From: an uncultured Collinsella sp.
GTDB taxonomy: Bacteria; Actinomycetota; Coriobacteriia; Coriobacteriales; Coriobacteriaceae
DNA length: 5,699 nt
Direction: 5' to 3'
Assembly (NCBI GenBank): GCA_902495085.1
Contig: CABUWA010000127.1
Location: 1 to 5,699 of the forward strand
Each line of letters begins with the position of its first letter. The stretch's first letter is position 1. The position numbers and the translations under genes were made by a program. The notes beneath the pieces were generated by a model. The model was given only the letters and a program-made list of their open reading frames with translations, did no database searches and was not told where the DNA came from. Below, piece by piece: positions 1 to 5,501 of the stretch.

Positions 1-677
1 CGGTAGTCGTCCATGTCGGCCTTGATCATCGCGGCGTTGCCCGGTGCGAGGTTGAAGGTGGCAGAAAGAACGATAAAGCCGTCGTCGGCGATGCGGCTCT
101 TGCGATAGCCCAGATTGAGCTCATCGACATCGAACTCGATGATGTTGCCGCTGCCGCGGGTGCCGTCGTCGAGCTGGCGAGCAGGTTTGTAGACGCGCAC
201 GGACTCCAGCACATCGGCCATGCAGGCGCCGTAAGCTCCGGCGTTCATGTAGCAGGCGCCGCCGACCGATCCGGGGATGCCCGAGATGGGCTCCATGCCG
301 GTGAGACCGGCCTCGGCTGCCGCCGCGGCGACATCGGAAAGCAAGGCGCCGGCCGCCGCCGTGACGTGCGTGCCGTCGACCGTAATGTCGGAGAGGCCTT
401 CGCCCAGCGCCACGACGACGCCACGGATGCCCTTGTCGCCGACGAGCAGGTCGGAGCCGTTGCCCACGATGGTAAGCGGCAGGTCGCAGCGATAGCAGGT
501 ATCGAGCGTGGCGACGAGGCCCTGCTCAGTATCGGGCGTGACGAAGACGTCGGCCGGGCCGCCGATCTTAAACGTGGTGTGCTCGCGCATGGGCTCGCTC
601 ATCAACACGTTGTCCTCGCCGGCAACGCCAGCAAGTGCGCACAGCAGGTCCTCGTTAAAAAAGTCGTTCTCGTGCAT
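1..677 (-). CDS. murB: UDP-N-acetylenolpyruvoylglucosamine reductase (MurB), C-terminus cut by window edge
   Basis: MurB is the cytoplasmic FAD enzyme that uses NADPH to reduce UDP-GlcNAc-enolpyruvate to UDP-MurNAc, the second committed step of peptidoglycan precursor synthesis. Reading the minus strand from ATG at 677 gives about 225 residues running off the left edge. Diagnostic FAD-domain motifs are visible: TTFKIGGPADVF (about 34-45), GNGSDLLV (72-79), and the highly conserved run GIPGSVGGACYMNAGAYG (133-150). GYRKS (190-194) follows and matches the YRxS signature of the substrate-binding domain. The catalytic Ser and Glu of the C-terminal part lie outside the window. The frame stays open upstream of 677, but this ATG has a good Shine-Dalgarno (AAAAGGCGG, minus strand 694-686, 8 nt away) and gives a normal N-terminus. 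It is transcribed divergently from the LacI-type gene. Identification is very secure from motifs. Confidence 0.96.
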   Translation of the reverse strand, partial: MHENDFFNEDLLCALAGVAGEDNVLMSEPMREHTTFKIGGPADVFVTPDTEQGLVATLDTCYRCDLPLTIVGNGSDLLVGDKGIRGVVVALGEGLSDITVDGTHVTAAAGALLSDVAAAAAEAGLTGMEPISGIPGSVGGACYMNAGAYGACMADVLESVRVYKPARQLDDGTRGSGNIIEFDVDELNLGYRKSRIADDGFIVLSATFNLAPGNAAMIKADMDDY

Positions 678-860
678 ACGAATATCCGCCTTTTGGTGGT
701 CGTTGTCATCAATCGATTGCAATATACCCCACCTGGACGGATTTGGTGCGCTGGCGGCGATAAAACAGCCGTCCACCGGATTGGTAAAGTGTTTATCACC
801 GAGGTAGATGGGCAGTCGCTATACTTTCAAGAGATTGCGCGTAAACCCGGAAGGAGCGAG
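678..860. promoter_or_regulatory. Divergent intergenic region between murB and the lacI-type gene
   Basis: This 183-bp spacer must hold the promoters of both divergent genes. On the plus strand TATACT (820-825) matches five of six bases of a -10 box and would give a leader of about 30 nt before the LacI-type gene, but no convincing -35 lies 16-18 bp upstream. On the minus strand TATATT (726-721) is a possible murB -10, again without a clear -35. Two interleaved inverted repeats are present: TGGACGG (734-740) with CCGTCCA (769-775), and GATAAA (759-764) with TTTATC (792-797). These could be operators for the LacI-family protein, which often regulates its own gene. Promoter and operator assignments are tentative. 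Confidence 0.35.
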
Positions 861-1889
861 ATGGCCAACAAAGTCACCCTCAAGCAGATCGCCCAGGAGG
901 TGGGGCTTTCCCCTTCGTCGGTCTCGCTTGTTCTCAATAATCGGCCCTGTCGCATCTCGGAAGAAAACCGCAAGCGCATCAAGGAGGTCGCGGCGCGCAA
1001 CCACTATGTTCCTAACCAGATCGCGCGCAGCCTGGTCATGCGCGAGTCGCGCACACTGGGCCTTATCGTTCCCAATATCGAGAGTCGCTTTTTTGCCTCG
1101 CTCGCCGGCAGCTTGGAAAAGCGCTGCCGTGAAGACGGCTATGCACTCTTTATTACCAGCTCGGGTGGAAGCGCCGATGACGATCTGGAACTGCTACGCC
1201 AGCTGGTGACGCGCGGCGTCGACGGCGTCTTTCTGGTGGTGGGTGACGAGTTCTCCGACGATCGCGCCCTGCGCGAGGAAGTGAGCCATCTGCCTATCCC
1301 TGCCGTGATGGTCGACCGTGCCATTGAGGGACTCGAGTGCGACAAGGTGATGTTCGACCACGAGATGGGCGGCTACATGGCTACGCGGTATCTGATTGAG
1401 CAGGGTCATCGCCGCATCGCCTGTCTGGTTAACGCGCGTCGCTCCAATACGGGCCGCAAGCGACTCGCCGGTTACGAGCGCGCGCTGCGCGAGGTGGGAC
1501 TGCCCATCGACGCGCGCCTGGAGTTTGAGAGCGAATATTACATCCCGAGCGCCTACGAGGCCTCGGAGGCCGTGCTTGCAACCGATGCCACCGCCGTGTT
1601 TGCAAGCTCGGATAACATTGCCCTCGGTCTGCTCAAGCGCTTGCACGAGATGGGGAAGAGCATCCCAGGCGATATCTCGGTCGTAAGCTATGACAACTCG
1701 GCGGCCGACGTTCTCTTTGAGCCGGCGCTGACTGCGATTGAGCAGGATCCCGGTGTCCTTGCGGAGCATGCTTTTGCCTGCATGTCCAAGCGTCTTGCCG
1801 GTAGGGGCGGTAAGCGTGCCGAAGAGTTCGTTCTGGAACCGGCGCTTATCGTGAAGGGCAGTGTGCTTGATCTTACCGAATATAGCTAA
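861..1889 (+). CDS. LacI-family transcriptional regulator
   Basis: This 342-residue protein has the normal length and layout of the LacI/GalR family: a DNA-binding head joined to a periplasmic-binding-protein-like effector domain. The helix-turn-helix is at about 5-27 (TLKQIAQEVGLSPSSVSLVL), followed by the third helix and the hinge YVPNQIARSL (49-58), which inserts in the minor groove in family members. The effector domain shows family landmarks: TLGLIVPNIESRFF after the hinge, PAVMVDR, GYMATRYLIEQGHRRIACL, AVFASSDNIALGLL and the late ISVVSYDN strand followed by PALTAIEQDP. ATG 861 is chosen because AAGGAG (851-856) precedes it and the protein begins directly at the HTH; the frame is open far upstream but there overlaps murB antisense. 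Members normally act as dimers or tetramers, repressing sugar-use genes until a sugar or sugar phosphate binds. No sugar gene is adjacent, so effector and targets are unknown; autoregulation is plausible. Confidence 0.93.
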   Translation: MANKVTLKQIAQEVGLSPSSVSLVLNNRPCRISEENRKRIKEVAARNHYVPNQIARSLVMRESRTLGLIVPNIESRFFASLAGSLEKRCREDGYALFITSSGGSADDDLELLRQLVTRGVDGVFLVVGDEFSDDRALREEVSHLPIPAVMVDRAIEGLECDKVMFDHEMGGYMATRYLIEQGHRRIACLVNARRSNTGRKRLAGYERALREVGLPIDARLEFESEYYIPSAYEASEAVLATDATAVFASSDNIALGLLKRLHEMGKSIPGDISVVSYDNSAADVLFEPALTAIEQDPGVLAEHAFACMSKRLAGRGGKRAEEFVLEPALIVKGSVLDLTEYS

Positions 1890-1943
1890 GCGCACTTGTT
1901 TGTTTGCATAGATTGCATGCGGAGTGTCCGTTATTTGCCGGCG

Positions 1944-2018
1944 GGGCCGGGGAGGCATACTTTGTTTTGAGAAGTTCGCGGAGCCCACTTCTCAAAACAA
2001 AGTATGCCTCCCCGGCCC
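1944..2018. repeat. Perfect 32-bp inverted repeat (long hairpin) with 11-nt loop
   Basis: The arm 1944-1975 is exactly complementary to 1987-2018, 32 of 32 bases, around the loop TCGCGGAGCCC (1976-1986). The outer part of each arm is GC-rich (GGGCCGGGGAGG) and the inner part is AT-rich (ACTTTGTTTTGAGAAGT). It starts 54 bp after the stop of the LacI-type gene and ends 121 bp before the next start. No T-run follows either arm, so it is not a canonical intrinsic terminator, although such a stem could still stop transcription or block 3'-exonuclease decay. The length and perfection of the pairing exceed an ordinary terminator and suggest a palindromic intergenic repeat (REP- or MITE-like). No transposase is nearby, and copy number cannot be judged here. 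Confidence 0.9.
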
Positions 2019-2093
2019 TCGTCCGTGAACTTTTCCGCTGGGCGAGCCATAGACGCCGCGTACCGATAGGGTAAGGCAGCGGCTTGAAATTGG

Positions 2094-2102
2094 TGCTATA
2101 TT
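2094..2102 (+). promoter_or_regulatory. Candidate extended -10 promoter for the small hypothetical gene
   Basis: TGCTATATT fits the extended -10 pattern TGnTATAAT with one mismatch. It would start transcription near 2109, giving a leader of about 30 nt before the ATG at 2140. No good -35 hexamer sits 17 bp upstream, which is tolerated in extended -10 promoters. It may also drive the two GntR genes downstream, since no obvious terminator separates them. Confidence 0.4.
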
Positions 2103-2139
2103 CAGCTTGAGTTGTTTAATGCTAGTACGGGAGGCTGAT

Positions 2140-2628
2140 ATGGGGCTGTTCAAGAAGAAAAACCCGCAGGATGCCTTTGATCCCGATGTGTTTACCATCA
2201 CGGATACGATTTTGGACCCGCCGCGGTTTACATTTTTGCCGGCTATCTACCAGGATGCCACGCATCGCAAGTGGGCTGTGCATCAACGCGGCGGCGAGCC
2301 GAAGATTTTTGACTATGCGGACGTGTTGCAGTGCGAAGTAGCCGAGGCGGGCGATCCGGAGGCCGAGGAAGTGGTCTCAAAACAGGAATTTGCCCAGCGT
2401 ATCCTGGCAAATCCTGCCAAGGCGGCAAAAATGAACGCTGCCAAGCGTAATATGTGTCTTGGTATGGGCGTTGTTGTGGCGGTTCAGACGGGAAAAGACG
2501 AGGTTTCCAAATTAGAGATTCCCGTTATGACCGACGAAGTTAAACGCGATTCAAGTCTATATAAGTCGTATCGGAATGTCGCCGAGAAGATCAAGGCCGA
2601 ATTTGATGCCATGGGAGGGCTGGCCTAA
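2140..2628 (+). CDS. Small soluble hypothetical protein (162 residues)
   Basis: I do not recognise a named family. The protein has a short basic start (MGLFKKK), then a segment rich in beta-type residues with IFDYADVLQCEVAE at about 56-69. That resembles the strand-and-turn pattern of small bacterial PH-like (DUF-type) domains, but this is only an impression. The second half has an alanine/lysine-rich helix (AKAAKMNAAKRNM), a hydrophobic strand GMGVVVAVQTG, and a final charged helix. There is no signal peptide or membrane segment, so it should be cytosolic. ATG 2140 is preferred over in-frame ATG 2119 and TTG 2107 because GGGAGG (2129-2134) lies 5 nt before it. Only 38 bp separate it from the first GntR gene, so co-transcription is likely. 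Its codon use, with more A/T-ending codons, resembles the neighbouring regulator genes. Confidence 0.85.
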   Translation: MGLFKKKNPQDAFDPDVFTITDTILDPPRFTFLPAIYQDATHRKWAVHQRGGEPKIFDYADVLQCEVAEAGDPEAEEVVSKQEFAQRILANPAKAAKMNAAKRNMCLGMGVVVAVQTGKDEVSKLEIPVMTDEVKRDSSLYKSYRNVAEKIKAEFDAMGGLA

Positions 2629-2666
2629 TTTTGGCGGCATACGTTTCTGAATGAGGAGTCTGTGCA

Positions 2667-3434
2667 ATGGCAGGCGAATCTTATGCAATTCCCCCCAAAG
2701 ATCGTGCTGTTGAGGGAATTCTTTGGTATATCCAGCACCATCAGCTTGCCGGCGGTGATCGCCTACCGGCCGAGCGCGTGCTGTGCGAAGAGATTGGCGT
2801 TTCGCGTACGGCGTTGCGCGCCGGTATCACGCGGCTCATCTCGTGTGGAACGCTCGAGAGCCGACGCGGATCGGGTACGTATGTGTGTCCTCCCAAGCCG
2901 CTGAACATCTTCCAGGAAACGTATAACTTTTCCGATGCTGTGCGGACTGCCGGCCTGCACCCCTCTTCTCGTCTGGTTTCCACCGGGACCATCGAGGCGG
3001 ATGAGGCGCTTGCCGACAGGCTTGGGGTGTCTGTAGGCGCTCCTTTGCTACGCATGCAGCGCGTTCGACTAATTGAGGGCGAGCCGGCGTCAATCGAGAC
3101 GGCTCACGTTAACCTGTCCCTGTGCCCATCGCTTACCGAGCACGATTTTGAGTGCGAGAGCCTTTACGATGTCTTGCTCAAAGAAGGTGGCGTGCGTGTT
3201 GAGCATGGACGTGAGCATATCTCCATCTCGCGTTTGAACGTCGAAGAGGCCGAGCTGCTCCAGCAAGAAGAGGGAACGCCGGTGTTCTATGAGAGCTCGA
3301 TCGAATTTGATAAGGACATGCGTTTTGTGGAGCATTGCAAATCGGTGATTTTGCCCACAAAGTTCCGCTTTGCCGATAACGGCGAAGAGAACGGCATGAG
3401 GAGCGTGGCAGGTGAACAATGGCTGAAACAGTAG
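2667..3434 (+). CDS. GntR-family regulator, HutC/UTRA subfamily (first of a tandem pair)
   Basis: This is a 255-residue transcription factor. The N-terminal winged helix-turn-helix (about 10-75) carries the GntR signature: LPAERVLCEEIGVSRTALR (33-51), then RLISCGTLESRRGSGTYV, whose glycine-rich end forms the wing. From about 95 to 235 lies a UTRA-type ligand domain, seen from RMQRVRLIEGEPASIETA, SLYDVL and the late strand FVEHCKSVILPTKFRF. UTRA regulators usually bind a phosphorylated sugar or similar small molecule and release DNA when it is bound. About 20 residues past the usual UTRA end form a charged tail. The start at 2667 has GAGGAG (2653-2658) 8 nt upstream. Its last 16 bp overlap the next GntR gene, suggesting translational coupling. 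Together with the SIS genes downstream it probably controls amino-sugar or glycated-amine catabolism; the ligand is unknown. Confidence 0.92.
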   Translation: MAGESYAIPPKDRAVEGILWYIQHHQLAGGDRLPAERVLCEEIGVSRTALRAGITRLISCGTLESRRGSGTYVCPPKPLNIFQETYNFSDAVRTAGLHPSSRLVSTGTIEADEALADRLGVSVGAPLLRMQRVRLIEGEPASIETAHVNLSLCPSLTEHDFECESLYDVLLKEGGVRVEHGREHISISRLNVEEAELLQQEEGTPVFYESSIEFDKDMRFVEHCKSVILPTKFRFADNGEENGMRSVAGEQWLKQ

Positions 3435-4132
3435 ATGCCACCCCGGTTTATATGCGCATTCGACGCCGCATCGAGGAACGTATCGAGCGCGGTATATATC
3501 CCACGGGTTCCATGATTCCGTCCGAAAAAGACCTCGCCGAGGAATTTGGTACGACACGCTTGACCATCCGAAGCGCTGTCGATGAGCTGGTTCGGCGCGG
3601 GCAGATTCGCCGTGTTCGGGGAAAAGGTGCCTTTGTGGCGCAGAAAGTACCTGCTTTTTTTGAACGCACGGTCGGTTTCCGTGAATCGGTCCGTGCTTCG
3701 GGCGGCGAGCCGTCCGTCCGTATTCTCGCGCGTTCCAAGCGTTATGCGGGGCCATATTACGCCGACCTGTTTGGCATCGCCGAGGACGACCTGCTCTATT
3801 CCGTTCGACGCCTGAACTGCATAAACGGTAGCCCCGTATCGATTGAGACGGCGCTGATTCCCTGCCTGCTGTTCCCAACCATCGAAGATATTGACGTGTC
3901 GGTCTTTAGTTTGTACGAGACCTATGAGATGCTGGGCCGAAAGCCAGTCATGGCACAGGAAAAGCTCGATATCGAAGCGCTGGGCGCACGAGATGCCGGC
4001 CTCCTTGGACTGGAACAGGGCGATCTTGTTTTGCTTTTGGAATGCGTGAGCTATGACGCGAGCGGTCAGGCTATCGAGTATGTAAAGTCCTTCAATCGTG
4101 GCGATACGGGCGGCTACACCTATACGTACTAG
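3419..4132 (+). CDS. GntR-family regulator, HutC/UTRA subfamily (second of a tandem pair)
   Basis: This 237-residue protein has the usual length of the HutC/FarR branch. The winged HTH spans about 9-75: PVYMRIRRRIEERIERG, then the recognition region IPSEKDLAEEFGTTRLTIR (33-51) and the wing RRVRGKGAFV (64-73). The UTRA domain follows to about 230, with YSVRRLNCINGSPVSIETA, FSLYETYEMLG and LECVSYDASGQAIEYVKSF, the last being the typical closing strand pair. It shares the SIETA and SLY landmarks with the preceding regulator, but the two are clearly diverged, so they are probably not a recent duplication. The ATG at 3419 is preceded by AGGTGA (3410-3415) and lies inside the end of the upstream gene. 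It reads toward the SIS genes 193 bp away and is the nearest candidate regulator of their promoter. Its effector is probably a phosphorylated sugar derivative; this is inference. Confidence 0.93.
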   Translation: MAETVDATPVYMRIRRRIEERIERGIYPTGSMIPSEKDLAEEFGTTRLTIRSAVDELVRRGQIRRVRGKGAFVAQKVPAFFERTVGFRESVRASGGEPSVRILARSKRYAGPYYADLFGIAEDDLLYSVRRLNCINGSPVSIETALIPCLLFPTIEDIDVSVFSLYETYEMLGRKPVMAQEKLDIEALGARDAGLLGLEQGDLVLLLECVSYDASGQAIEYVKSFNRGDTGGYTYTY

Positions 4133-4188
4133 CTGGTATTTTGTGAATAACGGCTGGGAAACTAACCAGTTTTGATCGTTGGGTCAGC

Positions 4189-4198
4189 TGTATATACA
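4189..4198. promoter_or_regulatory. Perfect palindrome TGTATATACA, likely GntR/UTRA operator
   Basis: The 10-bp sequence is its own reverse complement. Its core GTATATAC fits the operator style of the HutC/UTRA branch of GntR regulators, and the trehalose repressor TreR of Bacillus binds a closely similar TTGTATATACAA site. It lies 57 bp after the second GntR gene and 128 bp before the first SIS start, overlapping a possible -10 region, where a bound repressor would block initiation. Which of the two regulators would bind it cannot be told. Confidence 0.5.
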
Positions 4199-4255
4199 AC
4201 CTTACAGGGCTCAAAATCGACCGTTCGCCGATGGGGATAAATTAATCGACAAAGA

Positions 4256-4297
4256 GGTATCAAAAAGCCGTAACCTGTAACTGTGATTGGTATCAAA
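4256..4297. repeat. Direct repeat GGTATCAAA, two copies 33 bp apart
   Basis: GGTATCAAA occurs at 4256-4264 and 4289-4297. The start-to-start distance of 33 bp is about three turns of B-DNA, so proteins bound at both would lie on the same face. The second copy is also part of an imperfect palindrome, TTGGTATCAAATACTAA (4287-4303), with 6 of 7 bases paired in each arm around a CAA centre. It ends only 11 bp before the GAGGTG Shine-Dalgarno. This looks like a second regulator site type, distinct from the TGTATATACA palindrome. Confidence 0.5.
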
Positions 4298-4325
4298 TAC
4301 TAATGATTTGTTACGAGGTGAGACG

Positions 4326-5441
4326 ATGAAGATGCTCGATTACGTTCAGCTTGCCCATGTGCGTATGGGGGAAAACCTCGAGCGTTCGTCTGAGCTGGTA
4401 GCGCAGCTCGTTGATATTTTCCAGTCCGGTTCTTTTGACGCGCTGCGCATCGTTGCTTCGGGTTCGTCGCGCCATGCCGCCGATTGCGCCCGCGATTACC
4501 TGCAAGATGCCCTGCAGATGCAGGTGTCCGTTGTGACGCCCGAGGCCTTCGTCGATTTTGAACACACCTATCCGCAGCGTGCGCTCAACATTGCCGTTTC
4601 GCAGAGTGGCTATTCGACCAACACGATTGCGGCGCTCGATTACATGCGCGCACACGATATGGCTGCAGTTGCGCTCACGGCAAACGTCGAGGCACCCATC
4701 AAGGAGCACGCTGACATCGTTCTTGACTACGGTGTGGGCGTCGAGTCGGTGGACTTTGTAACTCTGGGCGTCGAGGTTCTCGTTGAGTATCTGGTGCTTT
4801 TTGGTATTTACGGCGGTCAGGCGCGCGGAACGGTTGACGCCAAAGGCGTCACCCAGCGTCTTGACGACCTGCGCGAGGCTATCCATGCCAATGCCGTGAT
4901 GTGTAAGACCGCCGAGGCATATGTCCAAGACCACGTGCTCGAGCTTTCTGAGCACACGCCCGCCATGGTCGTCGGCAACGGCCCCAACTATGGCGTTGCC
5001 GAAGAGGCGGCCCTCAAGCTGAGCGAGACCATCAAGATTCCTGCCATGCATCACGAGGGCGAGGAGTTCGTCCACGGTCCCGAGATGCAGATCGTTCCGG
5101 GCTATCTGGTGTTTATCGTCGACGATCCACAGGGGTCGGAGCGTCTTGCAAATATCGCCGATGCGCTATCGAACGTTACGACAAAAACGGTGCTGCTCAC
5201 GGCCCATCCCAAGGGTAGGGCTCACGAGGTTGCGGTGCCTCAGGTGGCTCCGCTGCTCAGCGCAATTCCCAATCTTGTGTTCTTCCAGACGATTGCGGCA
5301 ATGATTGCCGAACGTCTGAAGTCATGGGATGTGCACCCGTATCTCGATGCCGTCTCCAAGCAAATGGAGGTCAAGGCAGAGGGCTACGAAGAGTCAGTCA
5401 ATGCGCTTAAGGCCAAAGCGGCTGAGTGTTACGGAATGTAA
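4326..5441 (+). CDS. Double-SIS-domain sugar isomerase/deglycase-like protein (GlmS-C/FrlB-like)
   Basis: This 371-residue cytosolic protein has two SIS phosphosugar-binding domains and no glutaminase domain, unlike full GlmS. SIS-1 shows VASGSSRHAAD (from 43) and the phosphate-binding loop SQSGYSTNT (92-100), close to SQSGETADT of GlmS. SIS-2 shows VVGNGPNYGVAEEAALKLSE (215-234) and HHEGEEFVHGPEMQI (from 242). E247 and H250 match the GEFRHGP motif of FrlB-type deglycases, where the Glu is catalytic. The C-terminal WDVHPYLDAVSKQMEVKAEGY also fits deglycases that split fructoselysine- or glucoselysine-6-phosphate into glucose-6-phosphate and lysine. ATG 4326 is chosen for GAGGTG (4315-4320) 5 nt upstream; an in-frame TTG at 4287 lacks such a site. 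Another SIS gene follows 60 bp later. The family is secure; the exact substrate (Amadori product, amino sugar, other) is not. Confidence 0.88.
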   Translation: MKMLDYVQLAHVRMGENLERSSELVAQLVDIFQSGSFDALRIVASGSSRHAADCARDYLQDALQMQVSVVTPEAFVDFEHTYPQRALNIAVSQSGYSTNTIAALDYMRAHDMAAVALTANVEAPIKEHADIVLDYGVGVESVDFVTLGVEVLVEYLVLFGIYGGQARGTVDAKGVTQRLDDLREAIHANAVMCKTAEAYVQDHVLELSEHTPAMVVGNGPNYGVAEEAALKLSETIKIPAMHHEGEEFVHGPEMQIVPGYLVFIVDDPQGSERLANIADALSNVTTKTVLLTAHPKGRAHEVAVPQVAPLLSAIPNLVFFQTIAAMIAERLKSWDVHPYLDAVSKQMEVKAEGYEESVNALKAKAAECYGM

Positions 5442-5464
5442 GCGGGTTTTGGTGCCCGTTGGCA

Positions 5465-5487
5465 TGGGGGATGTGGAAACAACCCCA
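5465..5487 (+). other. Short intercistronic hairpin before the second SIS gene
   Basis: TGGGG (5465-5469) pairs with CCCCA (5483-5487) around a 13-nt loop, and the stem ends just before the Shine-Dalgarno of the second SIS gene. A weaker stem CGGG (5443-5446)/CCCG (5455-5458) precedes it. Neither has a following T-run, so termination is unlikely. An mRNA-stabilising or translation-modulating role is possible but speculative. Confidence 0.25.
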
Positions 5488-5501
5488 GAAAGGAGAGACA
5501 A

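Larger units (their letters stand above)
4133..4325 (+). promoter_or_regulatory. Promoter/operator region upstream of the SIS genes
   Basis: This AT-richer 193-bp spacer separates the regulators from the catabolic genes. It holds the TGTATATACA palindrome (4189-4198), two copies of GGTATCAAA (4256 and 4289), AATCGAC twice (4215-4221 and 4244-4250), and TTACAGG (4202-4208) inverted against CCTGTAA (4274-4280). A possible promoter is TTGATC (4172-4177) with TATACA (4193-4198), spacing 15, or TACAAC (4195-4200), spacing 17, overlapping the palindrome. TAAATT (4238-4243) is another possible -10. A weak stem CTGGT (4133-4137)/ACCAG (4165-4169) followed by TTTT could terminate the regulator transcript, but its 27-nt loop makes this doubtful. 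The density of repeats suggests an independently regulated promoter. Confidence 0.55.

Noticed and set aside
366..860. In-frame upstream extension of the LacI-family gene, which would add 165 residues
   Set aside because: It lies antisense to clear murB coding sequence, has no domain resemblance, and the ATG at 861 has a good ribosome binding site and starts at the HTH.
1194..1988. 264-codon open frame on the minus strand opposite the LacI-family gene
   Set aside because: It is antisense to a well-supported gene and starts inside the hairpin repeat. Long antisense frames are common in GC-rich coding DNA, and the product resembles nothing.
2055..2083. GCCGC/GCGGC hairpin upstream of the hypothetical gene
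   Set aside because: Only 5 bp paired around a 19-nt loop; expected by chance in GC-rich DNA.
3490..3500. GGTATATATCC inside the second GntR gene as an operator copy
   Set aside because: It is not a true palindrome and lies within codons for conserved wHTH residues (RGIYP), so coding constraint explains it.
3090..3878. 262-codon minus-strand frame spanning both GntR genes
   Set aside because: It covers two strongly supported genes on the other strand, is low-complexity and Arg-rich, and has no recognisable motif.
4131..4173. Intrinsic terminator after the second GntR gene
   Set aside because: The stem CTGGT/ACCAG is about 5-7 bp with a 27-nt loop and only four T residues, too weak to call.
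4311..5075. 254-codon minus-strand frame opposite the first SIS gene
   Set aside because: It is a mirror of the SIS coding frame, with no recognisable domain.
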